7,287 nt of DNA from Prevotellaceae bacterium UBA1726 (GCA_002316005.1 DCIM01000031.1:1-7287); one strand, 5' to 3'. Shown: positions 1 through 5,952, numbered from the stretch's first letter. Numbers and translations: made by a program. The notes: generated by a model not told the origin, from the sequence alone.

Positions 1-85
1 CAATTCTTATGGCAGGACGCGACACTTTCTTCTTGTCTTCTGTCGTGCCGTAGATTTTTCGTGAAAGGAAAAGTGGTAAGTTCAC
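1..85 (-). CDS. ABC transporter permease N-terminus (LolC/LolE/FtsX-like), partial
   Basis: Only the first 28 codons are present; the gene runs off the left edge. Read from a GTG at 85-83, the peptide begins MNLPLFLSRKIYG and ends VSRPAIRI. From memory of Bacteroidales proteins, this opening (short amphipathic start, R-x-I-Y, then V-S-R-P-A-I-R-I just before the first membrane helix) is typical of FtsX/MacB-like permeases of the lipoprotein-release type, which sit in the inner membrane. No membrane segment is visible yet, so the call rests on the N-terminal pattern alone. An in-frame TAA at 94-92 excludes any upstream start, and no ATG lies between, so GTG is the only reasonable start. It follows the aminotransferase stop by 12 nt on the same strand, implying co-transcription. 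A chance open frame is the alternative. Confidence 0.6.
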   Translation of the reverse strand, partial: MNLPLFLSRKIYGTTEDKKKVSRPAIRI

Positions 86-97
86 TTCAGTTTATAA

Positions 98-1297
98 TTA
101 AAGAACTCGTCCAGGGTAAGCCTCTAATGCCTTTTCAAGAACGATGAGAGCCTTTTCGAGGTCTTCCTTCTTCAATACATATGCAATACGCACCTGATTG
201 ATTCCGGCACCAGGAGTGGTATAGAAACCAGCAGCAGGAGCCATCATGACTGTTGCGCCTTCGTATTCAAAGTGCTCAAGGCACCAACGGCAGAACTTCT
301 CGCTGTCGTCGACAGGAAGTTTTGCTACAGTATAGAAAGCACCCATAGGAATAGGAGAGTAAACACCAGGGATGCGGTTCAGTCCGTCAATGAGGCATTT
401 TCTTCTCTCAACATACTCGTCATATACATCACGATGATATTCCTCTGGAGCATCAAGTGAAGCTTCTGCAACAATCTGGCCGATAAGCGGTGGTGAAAGG
501 CGAGCCTGACAGAACTTCATAACAGCCTTACGTACTTCCTGATTCTTTGTGATGAGGGCACCAACACGAATACCACACTCTGAGTAGCGCTTTGATACAG
601 AGTCGATAAGGATTACATTCTGCTCAATGCCTTCAAGGTGGCAAGCCGAGATATAAGGCGAACCGGTATAGATGTACTCGCGATAAACCTCATCAGAGAA
701 GAGGTAGAGGTCATACTTCTTTACCATATCGCGAATCTGGTTCATCTCACGACGAGTGTAGAGATAACCTGTTGGGTTGTTTGGATTACAAATCATGATG
801 GCACGAGTGCGCTCATTGATAAGCTCTTCAAACTTCTCAACCTTAGGAAGCGAGAAACCCTCGTCGATTGTTGTGGCAATGGTACGGATCACAGCACCGG
901 CAGAAATAGCAAACGCCATATAGTTGGCATAAGCAGGTTCTGGTACGATGATCTCGTCGCCAGGATTCAGACATGACATAAAGGCAAACAACACAGCCTC
1001 GGAACCGCCTGATGTGATGATGATATCATCAGCAGTTACATTGATGTTGTATCGCTTGTAGTAGTCAACGAGTTTCTCTCTGTATGACTGATAACCCTGT
1101 GAAGGAGAATATTCAAGAATGGTGCGGTCGATATTCTTCAAAGCCTGCAGTCCTTCCTTTGGAGTAGGGAGGTCTGGCTGACCGATGTTAAGATGGTACA
1201 CATGAGTACCACGCTTCTTTGCAGCAGCAGCGAGTGGAGCCAACTTTCTGATTGGTGACTCTGGCATTTCGTGACCGCGAATTGAAATCTCTGGCAT
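98..1297 (-). CDS. Class I/II PLP-dependent aminotransferase (aspartate aminotransferase-like)
   Basis: This 399-residue cytoplasmic enzyme has the full fold-type I aminotransferase signature set. Seen in the sequence: the N-terminal substrate loop NIGQPD (37-42), SGGSEA (96-101) at the PLP phosphate, CNPNNPTG (170-177) with the cofactor-contacting Asn174, SDEVY (201-205) with Asp202 for the pyridine nitrogen, SVSKRYSECGIRVG (233-246) with Lys236 as the Schiff-base lysine and Arg244 at the phosphate, and Arg370 in NQVRIAY, expected to bind the substrate carboxylate. Length is normal for subgroup I-gamma aspartate/aromatic aminotransferases and no key residue is missing. Family knowledge gives transfer of an amino group to 2-oxoglutarate, but the substrate (aspartate, alanine, aromatic) cannot be settled from motifs. 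It is transcribed away from the DUF4494-yggS operon and probably with the permease behind it. The start ATG at 1297-1295 gives the usual short lead before the PD/SPI segment; an internal Met11 is a less likely start. Confidence 0.93.
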   Translation of the reverse strand: MPEISIRGHEMPESPIRKLAPLAAAAKKRGTHVYHLNIGQPDLPTPKEGLQALKNIDRTILEYSPSQGYQSYREKLVDYYKRYNINVTADDIIITSGGSEAVLFAFMSCLNPGDEIIVPEPAYANYMAFAISAGAVIRTIATTIDEGFSLPKVEKFEELINERTRAIMICNPNNPTGYLYTRREMNQIRDMVKKYDLYLFSDEVYREYIYTGSPYISACHLEGIEQNVILIDSVSKRYSECGIRVGALITKNQEVRKAVMKFCQARLSPPLIGQIVAEASLDAPEEYHRDVYDEYVERRKCLIDGLNRIPGVYSPIPMGAFYTVAKLPVDDSEKFCRWCLEHFEYEGATVMMAPAAGFYTTPGAGINQVRIAYVLKKEDLEKALIVLEKALEAYPGRVL

Positions 1298-1386
1298 TTT
1301 TATTTCTCTTATTTGAAAACGAATCTTTTATAGTCTGCATCATCATAATTCTCATCAAAGATGAGCCTTGTGACGCAATTGAAAGG

Positions 1387-1416
1387 CAAAGTTACGGAAA
1401 AAAAACGAGATTAAAG
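1387..1416 (-). promoter_or_regulatory. Candidate promoter of the aminotransferase operon
   Basis: On the minus strand, positions 1394-1387 read TAACTTTG, an exact match to the Bacteroidetes -7 box TAnnTTTG. About 18-20 bp upstream, at 1416-1412, lies CTTTA, a weak match to the -33 TTTG. Transcription would start near 1380, leaving a leader of roughly 80 nt before the ATG at 1297. The -7 box is clear and the -33 box is poor. Confidence 0.5.
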
Positions 1417-1463
1417 TATGCACCTCCTAAAAAAGTAATTTTCCCCGTGATTTTTTATGTTCT

Positions 1464-1497
1464 TTTGTGAATAATCCAAATAATTTCCGTACTTTTG
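1464..1497 (+). promoter_or_regulatory. Promoter of the DUF4494-yggS-GH31 operon
   Basis: TTTG at 1464-1467 and TACTTTTG at 1490-1497 match the Bacteroidetes -33 (TTTG) and -7 (TAnnTTTG) boxes. The gap is 22 bp, about one base longer than usual. The predicted start is near 1504, giving a leader of about 75 nt before the ATG at 1581. No comparable pair was seen in the short gaps between the next four genes, so this may drive the whole 4-kb operon. A second, weaker TA-n3-TTTG sits at 1538-1546. Confidence 0.6.
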
Positions 1498-1507
1498 CAT
1501 TTTGAAA

Positions 1508-1549
1508 GCGCATAAAATGCAGTACACAATCTTTTAGTACTCTTTGCGC
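1508..1549 (+). other. Interrupted hairpin at the start of the DUF4494 leader
   Basis: Two nested arms can pair in the predicted 5' leader: GCGCA (1508-1512) with TGCGC (1545-1549), and AGTAC (1521-1525) with GTACT (1537-1541), around an 11-nt loop. The structure begins within a few bases of the predicted transcription start. There is no T-run after it, so it is not an ordinary terminator. It could be a 5'-end stabilising stem, a protein site or chance. Confidence 0.3.
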
Positions 1550-1580
1550 CAAAATCTAAAGAAACATAATAAAAAATAAT

Positions 1581-2087
1581 ATGAGAACAAGAACAGCAAA
1601 ATGGTTTGAAACCAAAATTAAGTATGAGAAGCCTGCAGAGGATGGACTTATGAAGACAACAAAGGAAACATATGTTGTTGACGCTTTGAGTTTCACAGAG
1701 GCTGAGAAGTCTGTAATGGAAGAAATGTCTTCGTGGATTCGTGGCATTTTCGAAATCACCGACATCAAACAGGCTTCATACAAGGAGATTTTCTTCTCAG
1801 AGGATGCTCGCGACGATCGTTGGTACAAGGCAAAGCTTCAGTTCATCACTATCGACGAGAAAACAGAGAAGGAAAAGCGCCAGAATGTTTATTACCTCGT
1901 TCAGGCAGCTAATCTTTTCAAGGCTGTTAAGAATATAGATGAGGTGATGGGCAAGACAATGATCGACTATTCTATCGCTTCTGTTGCTGAGACAGCAGTT
2001 ATGGATGTTTTTGAGCATGTGGCAAACCTTGGCTCAAAGGCTGAGGAGAACGATGTTCCTGAGTACGAGCAGGCTCCTGCTGAATAA
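1581..2087 (+). CDS. DUF4494 domain-containing protein
   Basis: This 168-residue soluble protein matches what I recall of DUF4494, a family of unknown function largely limited to Bacteroidetes. Visible features are an N-terminal KWFETKIKYEK segment (7-17), a central charged region with WYKAKLQFITIDEKTEKEK (81-99), a YYLVQAA strand (104-110), and MIDYSIASVAETAVMDVFEH (127-146), which looks like a strand followed by a helix. The last 15 residues are acidic and low in complexity and are probably disordered. There is no signal peptide, membrane segment or recognisable catalytic motif. It is the first gene of the operon, starts at the first ATG after a clear promoter, and yggS follows 14 bp after its stop. 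The conserved placement beside yggS that I recall in related genomes hints at a shared housekeeping role, but no function can be assigned. Confidence 0.85.
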   Translation: MRTRTAKWFETKIKYEKPAEDGLMKTTKETYVVDALSFTEAEKSVMEEMSSWIRGIFEITDIKQASYKEIFFSEDARDDRWYKAKLQFITIDEKTEKEKRQNVYYLVQAANLFKAVKNIDEVMGKTMIDYSIASVAETAVMDVFEHVANLGSKAEENDVPEYEQAPAE

Positions 2088-2101
2088 GACAAACGAAATA
2101 T

Positions 2102-2773
2102 ATGTATCCGGTAAAGGAAGAAATACAAAAGATGCTTTCCCGACTGCCAGAGGGTGTAAACCTTGTGGCGGTGAGTAAGTATCATCCTGCGGAATACATT
2201 CAGGAGGCTTATTCCGTCGGTCAACGCATTTTTGGCGAGAGTCATGTGCAGGAAATCAAGCAGAAGGTTGAGGTCCTTCCAAAGGATATTCAATGGCATT
2301 TTATCGGTCATCTGCAAACCAATAAGGTGAAGTATATTGCTCCTTACATCTCAATGATTGAAAGTGTTGATTCTGAACGCCTTATCGCAGAAATCAACAA
2401 GCAAGCCTTGAAATGTGGTAGAACAATAGATATCCTCCTTGAACTGCATCTTGCAGAAGAGGAGACAAAAAGCGGATTGACACCTGAAGAATGTCTCGAA
2501 TTGCTTGATAGTGGCTTAAAGGAGCGTTATCCGAATGTCCGTATCCGTGGACTGATGACTATGGCTTCTTATACTGATGATGAGAGTCAGATAGAGCGCG
2601 AGTTTGAACGTGCGGCTCAGTTCTTTGATGAGGTAAAGGCAAAGTATTTTGCCACAGATGATTATTTCAAGGAGCGTTCTTGGGGAATGAGTGGTGATTA
2701 TGAACTCGCTATTAAACATCGCTCGACAATGGTCCGAGTGGGAACACTTCTTTTTGGTCCTCGAGTATATTGA
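2102..2773 (+). CDS. yggS: YggS/PLPBP family pyridoxal 5'-phosphate homeostasis protein
   Basis: This 223-residue cytoplasmic protein belongs to the YggS/PROSC family, which binds PLP without known enzyme activity and keeps free PLP and amino-acid/2-oxoacid pools in balance. Seen in the sequence: AVSK (23-26) with Lys26 as the PLP lysine, FGESHVQEIKQK (44-55, the family's FGENYVQE-type segment), HFIGHLQTNK (66-75), the strand-end GLMTM (150-154), SWGMSGDYELAI (193-204) and VRVGTLLFG (211-219), the last two forming the phosphate site. It is an alanine-racemase-type TIM barrel without the racemase C-terminal domain, and its length is normal. SWGMS carries Trp where many homologues have Met (SMGMS). 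It sits 14 bp after the DUF4494 gene and 16 bp before the DUF4250 gene. The divergently transcribed neighbour is a PLP enzyme, though no functional link follows from that alone. Confidence 0.95.
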   Translation: MYPVKEEIQKMLSRLPEGVNLVAVSKYHPAEYIQEAYSVGQRIFGESHVQEIKQKVEVLPKDIQWHFIGHLQTNKVKYIAPYISMIESVDSERLIAEINKQALKCGRTIDILLELHLAEEETKSGLTPEECLELLDSGLKERYPNVRIRGLMTMASYTDDESQIEREFERAAQFFDEVKAKYFATDDYFKERSWGMSGDYELAIKHRSTMVRVGTLLFGPRVY

Positions 2774-2789
2774 TTTTGCTGAAACAATT

Positions 2790-2990
2790 ATGGACTATTT
2801 GCCAAAGGACCCCGCAATACTCGTGTCAAGCATCAACATGCTACTACGCGATGAGGAATTCGATTCTTTGGAGTCATTATGCTATAACTTCAACCGTGAA
2901 CCGGCAGAGATAAAGGACTACCTGCAGGTTCATGGTTTTGTTTTTAGTGAACATCAGTTGCAGTTTCGCCCCATAGGGTATGACGAGTAG
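2790..2990 (+). CDS. DUF4250 domain-containing small protein
   Basis: This 66-residue protein begins MDYLPKDPAILVSSINMLLR and continues with DEEFDSLESLCYNFN, the pattern I recall for DUF4250 (LPkDP.iLlS.vNmkLRD.y.sL..LC). The whole protein is family-like. The N-terminal helix and the segment around 26-48 (a Cys31-containing helix, then PAEIKDYLQVHGF) could form a small helix-turn-helix-like fold, but no nucleic-acid role is established. The frame stays open upstream to an ATG at 2691. I chose 2790 because the family motif begins there and the longer form would overlap the 3' end of yggS by 83 bp. It lies 16 bp after yggS and 5 bp before the next gene, so it is clearly within the operon. Function is unknown. 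Confidence 0.85.
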   Translation: MDYLPKDPAILVSSINMLLRDEEFDSLESLCYNFNREPAEIKDYLQVHGFVFSEHQLQFRPIGYDE

Positions 2991-2995
2991 AGGCA

Positions 2996-3238
2996 ATGGA
3001 TAAAAACATAATTGAATCGGCCTACTGTTTCTTTCACCAGAAACAACGGATTTATCAGTATTCTACCATGGACTGGCAGAAGGATGATATAGAATATGCC
3101 ATAGAGAACTATGTTGCATCAATGGACAGCGATTTGTATCTCTTGCTTTCTGGTGGTAGGAATGATTTTCTTCGCAATCACATGACTTTTGCCCGTGATA
3201 TTCGTGAGGCGGTAGATAAACTTGAACAAATGCTATAA
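2996..3238 (+). CDS. Small hypothetical protein (80 aa)
   Basis: I do not recognise a named domain. The protein is 80 residues, soluble and slightly acidic, with no signal peptide or membrane segment. It opens MDKNIIESAYCFFHQKQRIY and has an aromatic, charged middle (STMDWQKDDIEYAIENYVAS, 23-42) followed by LYLLLSGGRNDFL (47-59) and a C-terminal helix ending in EQML. It reads as two or three helices around the SGGRNDF turn. Reasons to accept it as real are the tight packing (5 bp after the DUF4250 stop, 11 bp before the GH31 start), codon use like its neighbours, and the lack of any competing frame. It may be translated by coupling to the DUF4250 gene. The product name should remain hypothetical. 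Confidence 0.75.
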   Translation: MDKNIIESAYCFFHQKQRIYQYSTMDWQKDDIEYAIENYVASMDSDLYLLLSGGRNDFLRNHMTFARDIREAVDKLEQML

Positions 3239-3249
3239 TAAAAACAATA

Positions 3250-5568
3250 ATGAAAAAACTAACTATTTTTATCGCGTTATTGTTGTCTGCTGTAACAGCA
3301 AATGCTCAGATGACAACAAACAACGGCGTACCTTATCTTTTGTCGCAGACAGTTGACATGAGTGGACAGTTCAATGACCCGACAAACACTTATTTCTGTG
3401 CCGATAGTCTTGTGTCATTTGATACAGCGACAGGTTGGGGCGTCACCCGTTGGTCTCGTCAACAGGTCCATCCTCGTCAGGCATTCAATGCCAATGGCTA
3501 TTGGATTGTTCCTCTCGAGAATCTCGACTTCCCTGGTCCTGCCTACGATCAGAGTCCGGAACTGAAATTCCGCGTTGAACCTGTCAACGAGCGTGTTCTT
3601 CGTGTTCGTGTATATACATCGCCAATCATTCCTAAGGATCCAACAGACGAGGTGATGCTCGTTGCTCAACCAAAGGACGGTCGCAGCAAGTGGAAGGTGA
3701 CAAAGACTGCGAGTGGGGTAGTGTATAAGAGCTCTGAGGGAAGTCTCGAAATTCAGAATTATCCTTGGCGACTTGTTCTACGCGATAAGAATGGTCGTGA
3801 ACTGACTCGTACTCGTGCTCTGAGCGATAACGACTCAACTCAGGTGAAGACTCATCCTTTCCTCTTCATGAAGAGAGGTTCTGATAATAGTCGTGCCGTA
3901 GAACCAGTGTTCAGCCTCTGTCCAGGAGAGAAAATCTATGGTTGTGGCGAATCTGCTACAGCCCTCAACAAGGCCGGGCAGAAACTCAATCTCTTTGTTA
4001 CTGACCCTCAGGGACCAGAGACTCCTGACATGTACAAACCTATTCCATTCTATTTCTCAAATCGTGGCTATGGCGTATTCATGCATACCGCAGCACCTGT
4101 GACAGTTGATTTTGGTAATAGTTATATTGGTTCTACTCGTCTTTATATGGCCGACGAACAGGCAGACTTGTTCATTATGCTCGGTTCTCCAAAGGAGATT
4201 CTTAGTGAGTACACCGACCTTGTTGGTCGTCCTGAGATGCCACCACTTTGGTCGTTTGGCACATGGCAGAGTCGTATCTCTTACTTCACAGAGGCAGAAG
4301 GTCGTAGTGTAGCTAAGCAGTTCCGCGATAACAAACTCCCTTGCGATGTGATACATTTTGATACAGGTTGGTTTGAGGTCGATTGGCAATGCGATTATAA
4401 GTTCAGTCCAAACAACTTCTCTAATCCAGAGAAGATGCTCAAGGATCTGAAGGCTGACGGATTCCACACTTGTCTCTGGCAGTTACCTTATTTTACGCCA
4501 AAGAACCGTTATTTCACTGAACTTGTTGAGAAGGGACTTGCTGTAAAGAATGCTGCAGGACAGTTGCCTTATGAGGATGCTGTACTTGACTTCACAAATC
4601 CTGAGACTGTAAAGTGGTATCAGGACAAGCTTGCTGGTCTTTTGAAACAGGGCGTTGCTGTTATCAAGGCCGATTTTGGTGAGGCTGCTCCTTATCTTAA
4701 TGGCGTCTATAGCAATGGTCGTACTGGTCTTTATGAGCATAACCTTTATCCAGTTCGTTATAACAAGGCTGCTTATGACATCATAAAGCAGACTAATAAT
4801 GGAGAGGGCATCATCTGGGGTCGTTCCGCATGGGCTGGTTCTCAGCGTTACCCACTTCATTGGGGCGGTGATGCTGCAACAACAAACACTGGTCTCCTCG
4901 GAAGTATTCGCGAGGGTTTGTCGTTTGGTCTTAGCGGATTCTGTTTCTGGAGCAACGATATCGGTGGATTCGTTACAAAGAGTCCAGAGCAACTCTATCG
5001 CCGTTGGTTGCCTTACGGAATGCTTACAAGTCATTCTCGTGTTCATGGTGTAGAAACAGAACCTTGGCTTTACGATAAGGATTTTGTGAAATATTTTCGC
5101 GAGTGTGCCGAACTGAAATATGTTCTTATGCCTTATGTTTATGCTCAGGCAAAGGAGTGCACAGAGAACGGTTGGCCAATGCAGAGAGCACTTCTCTTGG
5201 AGTATCCTGAGGATCCAGGAGCTTGGCAGATTGATGATGAGTATCTATTTGGTTCTCAGATACTTGTTGCCCCAATGCTCGAGCAAAGCAGCGAGCGTGA
5301 TGTTTACCTTCCAGGAAAAGACAAGTGGATTGATTATCAGACAGGAAAAGTTTATTCTCCAGGTTGGAACCGTATTGCTCACGGAAAACTTCCTGTTGTG
5401 ATTCTTGTAAAAGATGGTAGTGCCATTCCAACTGTACCTGTAGCACAGAGTACTGACAAAATCGATTGGTCGAAAATCTCTTGGAAGAAGTTCTCCGTGT
5501 CAGGAGGAAAGACCACAGGTTATCTCTTCCGCCCAGGTGATGCTAATGTTCAGAAAGTTGAGTTTTAA
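3250..5568 (+). CDS. Secreted glycoside hydrolase family 31 enzyme (alpha-xylosidase/alpha-glucosidase-like)
   Basis: This 772-residue GH31 enzyme hydrolyses alpha-linked xylose or glucose from oligosaccharides with retention. A type I signal peptide is visible (MKK, hydrophobic core 4-16, likely cut after ANA at 17-19). There is no lipobox Cys, so a soluble periplasmic enzyme is expected. An N-terminal beta-sandwich domain spans about 30-325, with GCGESATALN at 231-240. The catalytic barrel follows: WSFGTWQSRISYF (334-346), HFDTGWF (369-375), KADFGE (473-478) with nucleophile Asp475, GRSAWAGSQRYPLHWGGD (524-541) with acid/base Asp541, and FCFWSNDIGGF (564-574). The 66-residue gap between the two acids equals that in E. 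coli YicI (416 and 482). C-terminal beta domains fill the rest. The closest group is YicI-like alpha-xylosidase, but alpha-glucosidase is possible. It lies 11 bp after the 80-residue gene and is ended by a strong terminator. No SusC/SusD pair or other glycosidase is in view. Confidence 0.93.
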   Translation: MKKLTIFIALLLSAVTANAQMTTNNGVPYLLSQTVDMSGQFNDPTNTYFCADSLVSFDTATGWGVTRWSRQQVHPRQAFNANGYWIVPLENLDFPGPAYDQSPELKFRVEPVNERVLRVRVYTSPIIPKDPTDEVMLVAQPKDGRSKWKVTKTASGVVYKSSEGSLEIQNYPWRLVLRDKNGRELTRTRALSDNDSTQVKTHPFLFMKRGSDNSRAVEPVFSLCPGEKIYGCGESATALNKAGQKLNLFVTDPQGPETPDMYKPIPFYFSNRGYGVFMHTAAPVTVDFGNSYIGSTRLYMADEQADLFIMLGSPKEILSEYTDLVGRPEMPPLWSFGTWQSRISYFTEAEGRSVAKQFRDNKLPCDVIHFDTGWFEVDWQCDYKFSPNNFSNPEKMLKDLKADGFHTCLWQLPYFTPKNRYFTELVEKGLAVKNAAGQLPYEDAVLDFTNPETVKWYQDKLAGLLKQGVAVIKADFGEAAPYLNGVYSNGRTGLYEHNLYPVRYNKAAYDIIKQTNNGEGIIWGRSAWAGSQRYPLHWGGDAATTNTGLLGSIREGLSFGLSGFCFWSNDIGGFVTKSPEQLYRRWLPYGMLTSHSRVHGVETEPWLYDKDFVKYFRECAELKYVLMPYVYAQAKECTENGWPMQRALLLEYPEDPGAWQIDDEYLFGSQILVAPMLEQSSERDVYLPGKDKWIDYQTGKVYSPGWNRIAHGKLPVVILVKDGSAIPTVPVAQSTDKIDWSKISWKKFSVSGGKTTGYLFRPGDANVQKVEF

Positions 5569-5593
5569 CATTCTGCATTAATATTATCTATAC

Positions 5594-5626
5594 AAGCCCA
5601 GAGGTTGATTCCTTTGGGCTTTTTTT
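5594..5626 (+). terminator. Intrinsic terminator of the GH31 operon
   Basis: Positions 5594-5604 pair with 5611-5621 in an 11-bp stem (one G-T wobble, GC-rich AAGCCCA/TGGGCTT at the base) around the six-base loop TTGATT. A run of seven T follows at 5620-5626. It starts 25 bp after the GH31 stop and is the clearest terminator in the window. Confidence 0.93.
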
Positions 5627-5679
5627 ATGTTTTGCTGAATTTTTTACAAAGAAAATTCTTTTTTATTAAATAAAAAACT

Positions 5680-5687
5680 TATCTTTG
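5680..5687 (+). promoter_or_regulatory. Candidate -7 promoter box upstream of the GxxExxY gene
   Basis: TATCTTTG matches TAnnTTTG exactly. No clear TTTG lies 19-22 bp upstream, only a T-rich run near 5657-5665, so the -33 half is weak. If used, transcription would begin near 5694, within the first hairpin, and leave a leader of about 260 nt before the ATG at 5953. Confidence 0.4.
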
Positions 5688-5690
5688 CAA

Positions 5691-5718
5691 AACTTAGGAA
5701 ACATATTTTTCCCAAGTT
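5691..5718 (+). other. Imperfect 11-bp hairpin next to the candidate start site
   Basis: AACTTAGGAAA (5691-5701) pairs with TTTCCCAAGTT (5708-5718) with a single A/C mismatch and a six-base loop. It lies directly downstream of the TATCTTTG box. No T-run follows on the plus strand, so it is not a normal terminator for rightward transcripts. It could be the 5' stem of a transcript or an operator. Confidence 0.45.
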
Positions 5719-5750
5719 GGATGTTAATGCAAAGGTAAATTATTGAATTT

Positions 5751-5770
5751 CAGTAAGTTAATTCTTACTG
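5751..5770 (+). other. Perfect 7-bp inverted repeat
   Basis: CAGTAAG and CTTACTG are separated by TTAATT. The arms are perfect, extendable by two G-T wobbles at the base, and no T-run follows. Its size and symmetry would suit either an RNA hairpin or the site of a dimeric regulator. Nothing in the sequence decides between them. Confidence 0.35.
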
Positions 5771-5923
5771 GGATAAATATTTATTGCCTAATCATCATTT
5801 CCTTAACTCTCAACGCAACAGAAATTCTTGCCTCTATGAGGCTATATTCTCCTAAATTTTCCATAATCAAATTAATTTGTTATTGCAAATTTTATTAGAA
5901 TAGCAACAAGTTGCAGAATTTCT

Positions 5924-5949
5924 GACGCAAAGATGCAAAGGACGCAAAG
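5924..5949 (+). repeat. GCAAAG-unit repeat, left copy flanking the GxxExxY gene
   Basis: Three tandem-like units occur: GACGCAAAG (5924-5932), ATGCAAAG (5933-5940) and GACGCAAAG (5941-5949). The array ends 3 bp before the ATG of the GxxExxY gene. The 24 bp at 5926-5949 match the reverse complement of 6360-6383 at 20 positions, so the gene lies between inverted copies. The unit period of 8-9 bp and the placement at both gene edges are not explained by promoter or ribosome-site needs. Confidence 0.8.
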
Positions 5950-5952
5950 TTT

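Larger units (their letters stand above)
5627..5952 (+). other. AT-rich spacer upstream of the GxxExxY gene, rich in small hairpins
   Basis: No credible gene is seen; the longest ATG-started plus-strand frame I found, at 5836, is only 20 codons. The spacer holds a promoter-like box (5680-5687) and successive inverted repeats. These are 5691-5701 with 5708-5718 (10 of 11 pairs, 6-nt loop), CAGTAAG/CTTACTG at 5751-5770 (7 bp, 6-nt loop), GCCTC/GAGGC at 5830-5842 (3-nt loop), the palindrome CAAATTAATTTG at 5868-5879, and GCAAC/GTTGC at 5903-5914. It ends in the GCAAAG repeat next to the start codon. It could be a long structured leader, a small RNA, or remains of a mobile unit. Confidence 0.5.

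Noticed and set aside
11..59. GGCA...CGACA / TGTCG-TGCC inverted repeat followed by TTTTT, as a plus-strand terminator
   Set aside because: The loop is 16 nt with a 5-nt bulge in one arm, and the region is better explained as minus-strand coding sequence.
71..87. AAGTG/CACTT hairpin after the aminotransferase stop, as a terminator
   Set aside because: The stem is only 5 bp with no T-run, and it falls in the opening codons of the likely permease gene.
638..976. 112-codon plus-strand frame inside the aminotransferase
   Set aside because: It is a shadow of a gene whose PLP motifs are complete on the minus strand.
2691..2789. Extended N-terminus for the DUF4250 protein
   Set aside because: It would overlap the end of yggS, and the family motif begins at the ATG at 2790.
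4483..5046. 187-codon minus-strand frame inside the GH31 gene
   Set aside because: It is antisense to the catalytic barrel with all GH31 motifs intact; the translation is Ser/Thr/Ile-rich with no recognisable domain.
5836..5898. 20-codon frame starting ATGAGGCTA in the spacer
   Set aside because: It is short and AT-driven, has no initiation context, and overlaps several inverted repeats.
5924..5949. CRISPR array
   Set aside because: Units are 8-9 bp with no spacers, and no cas genes are present.
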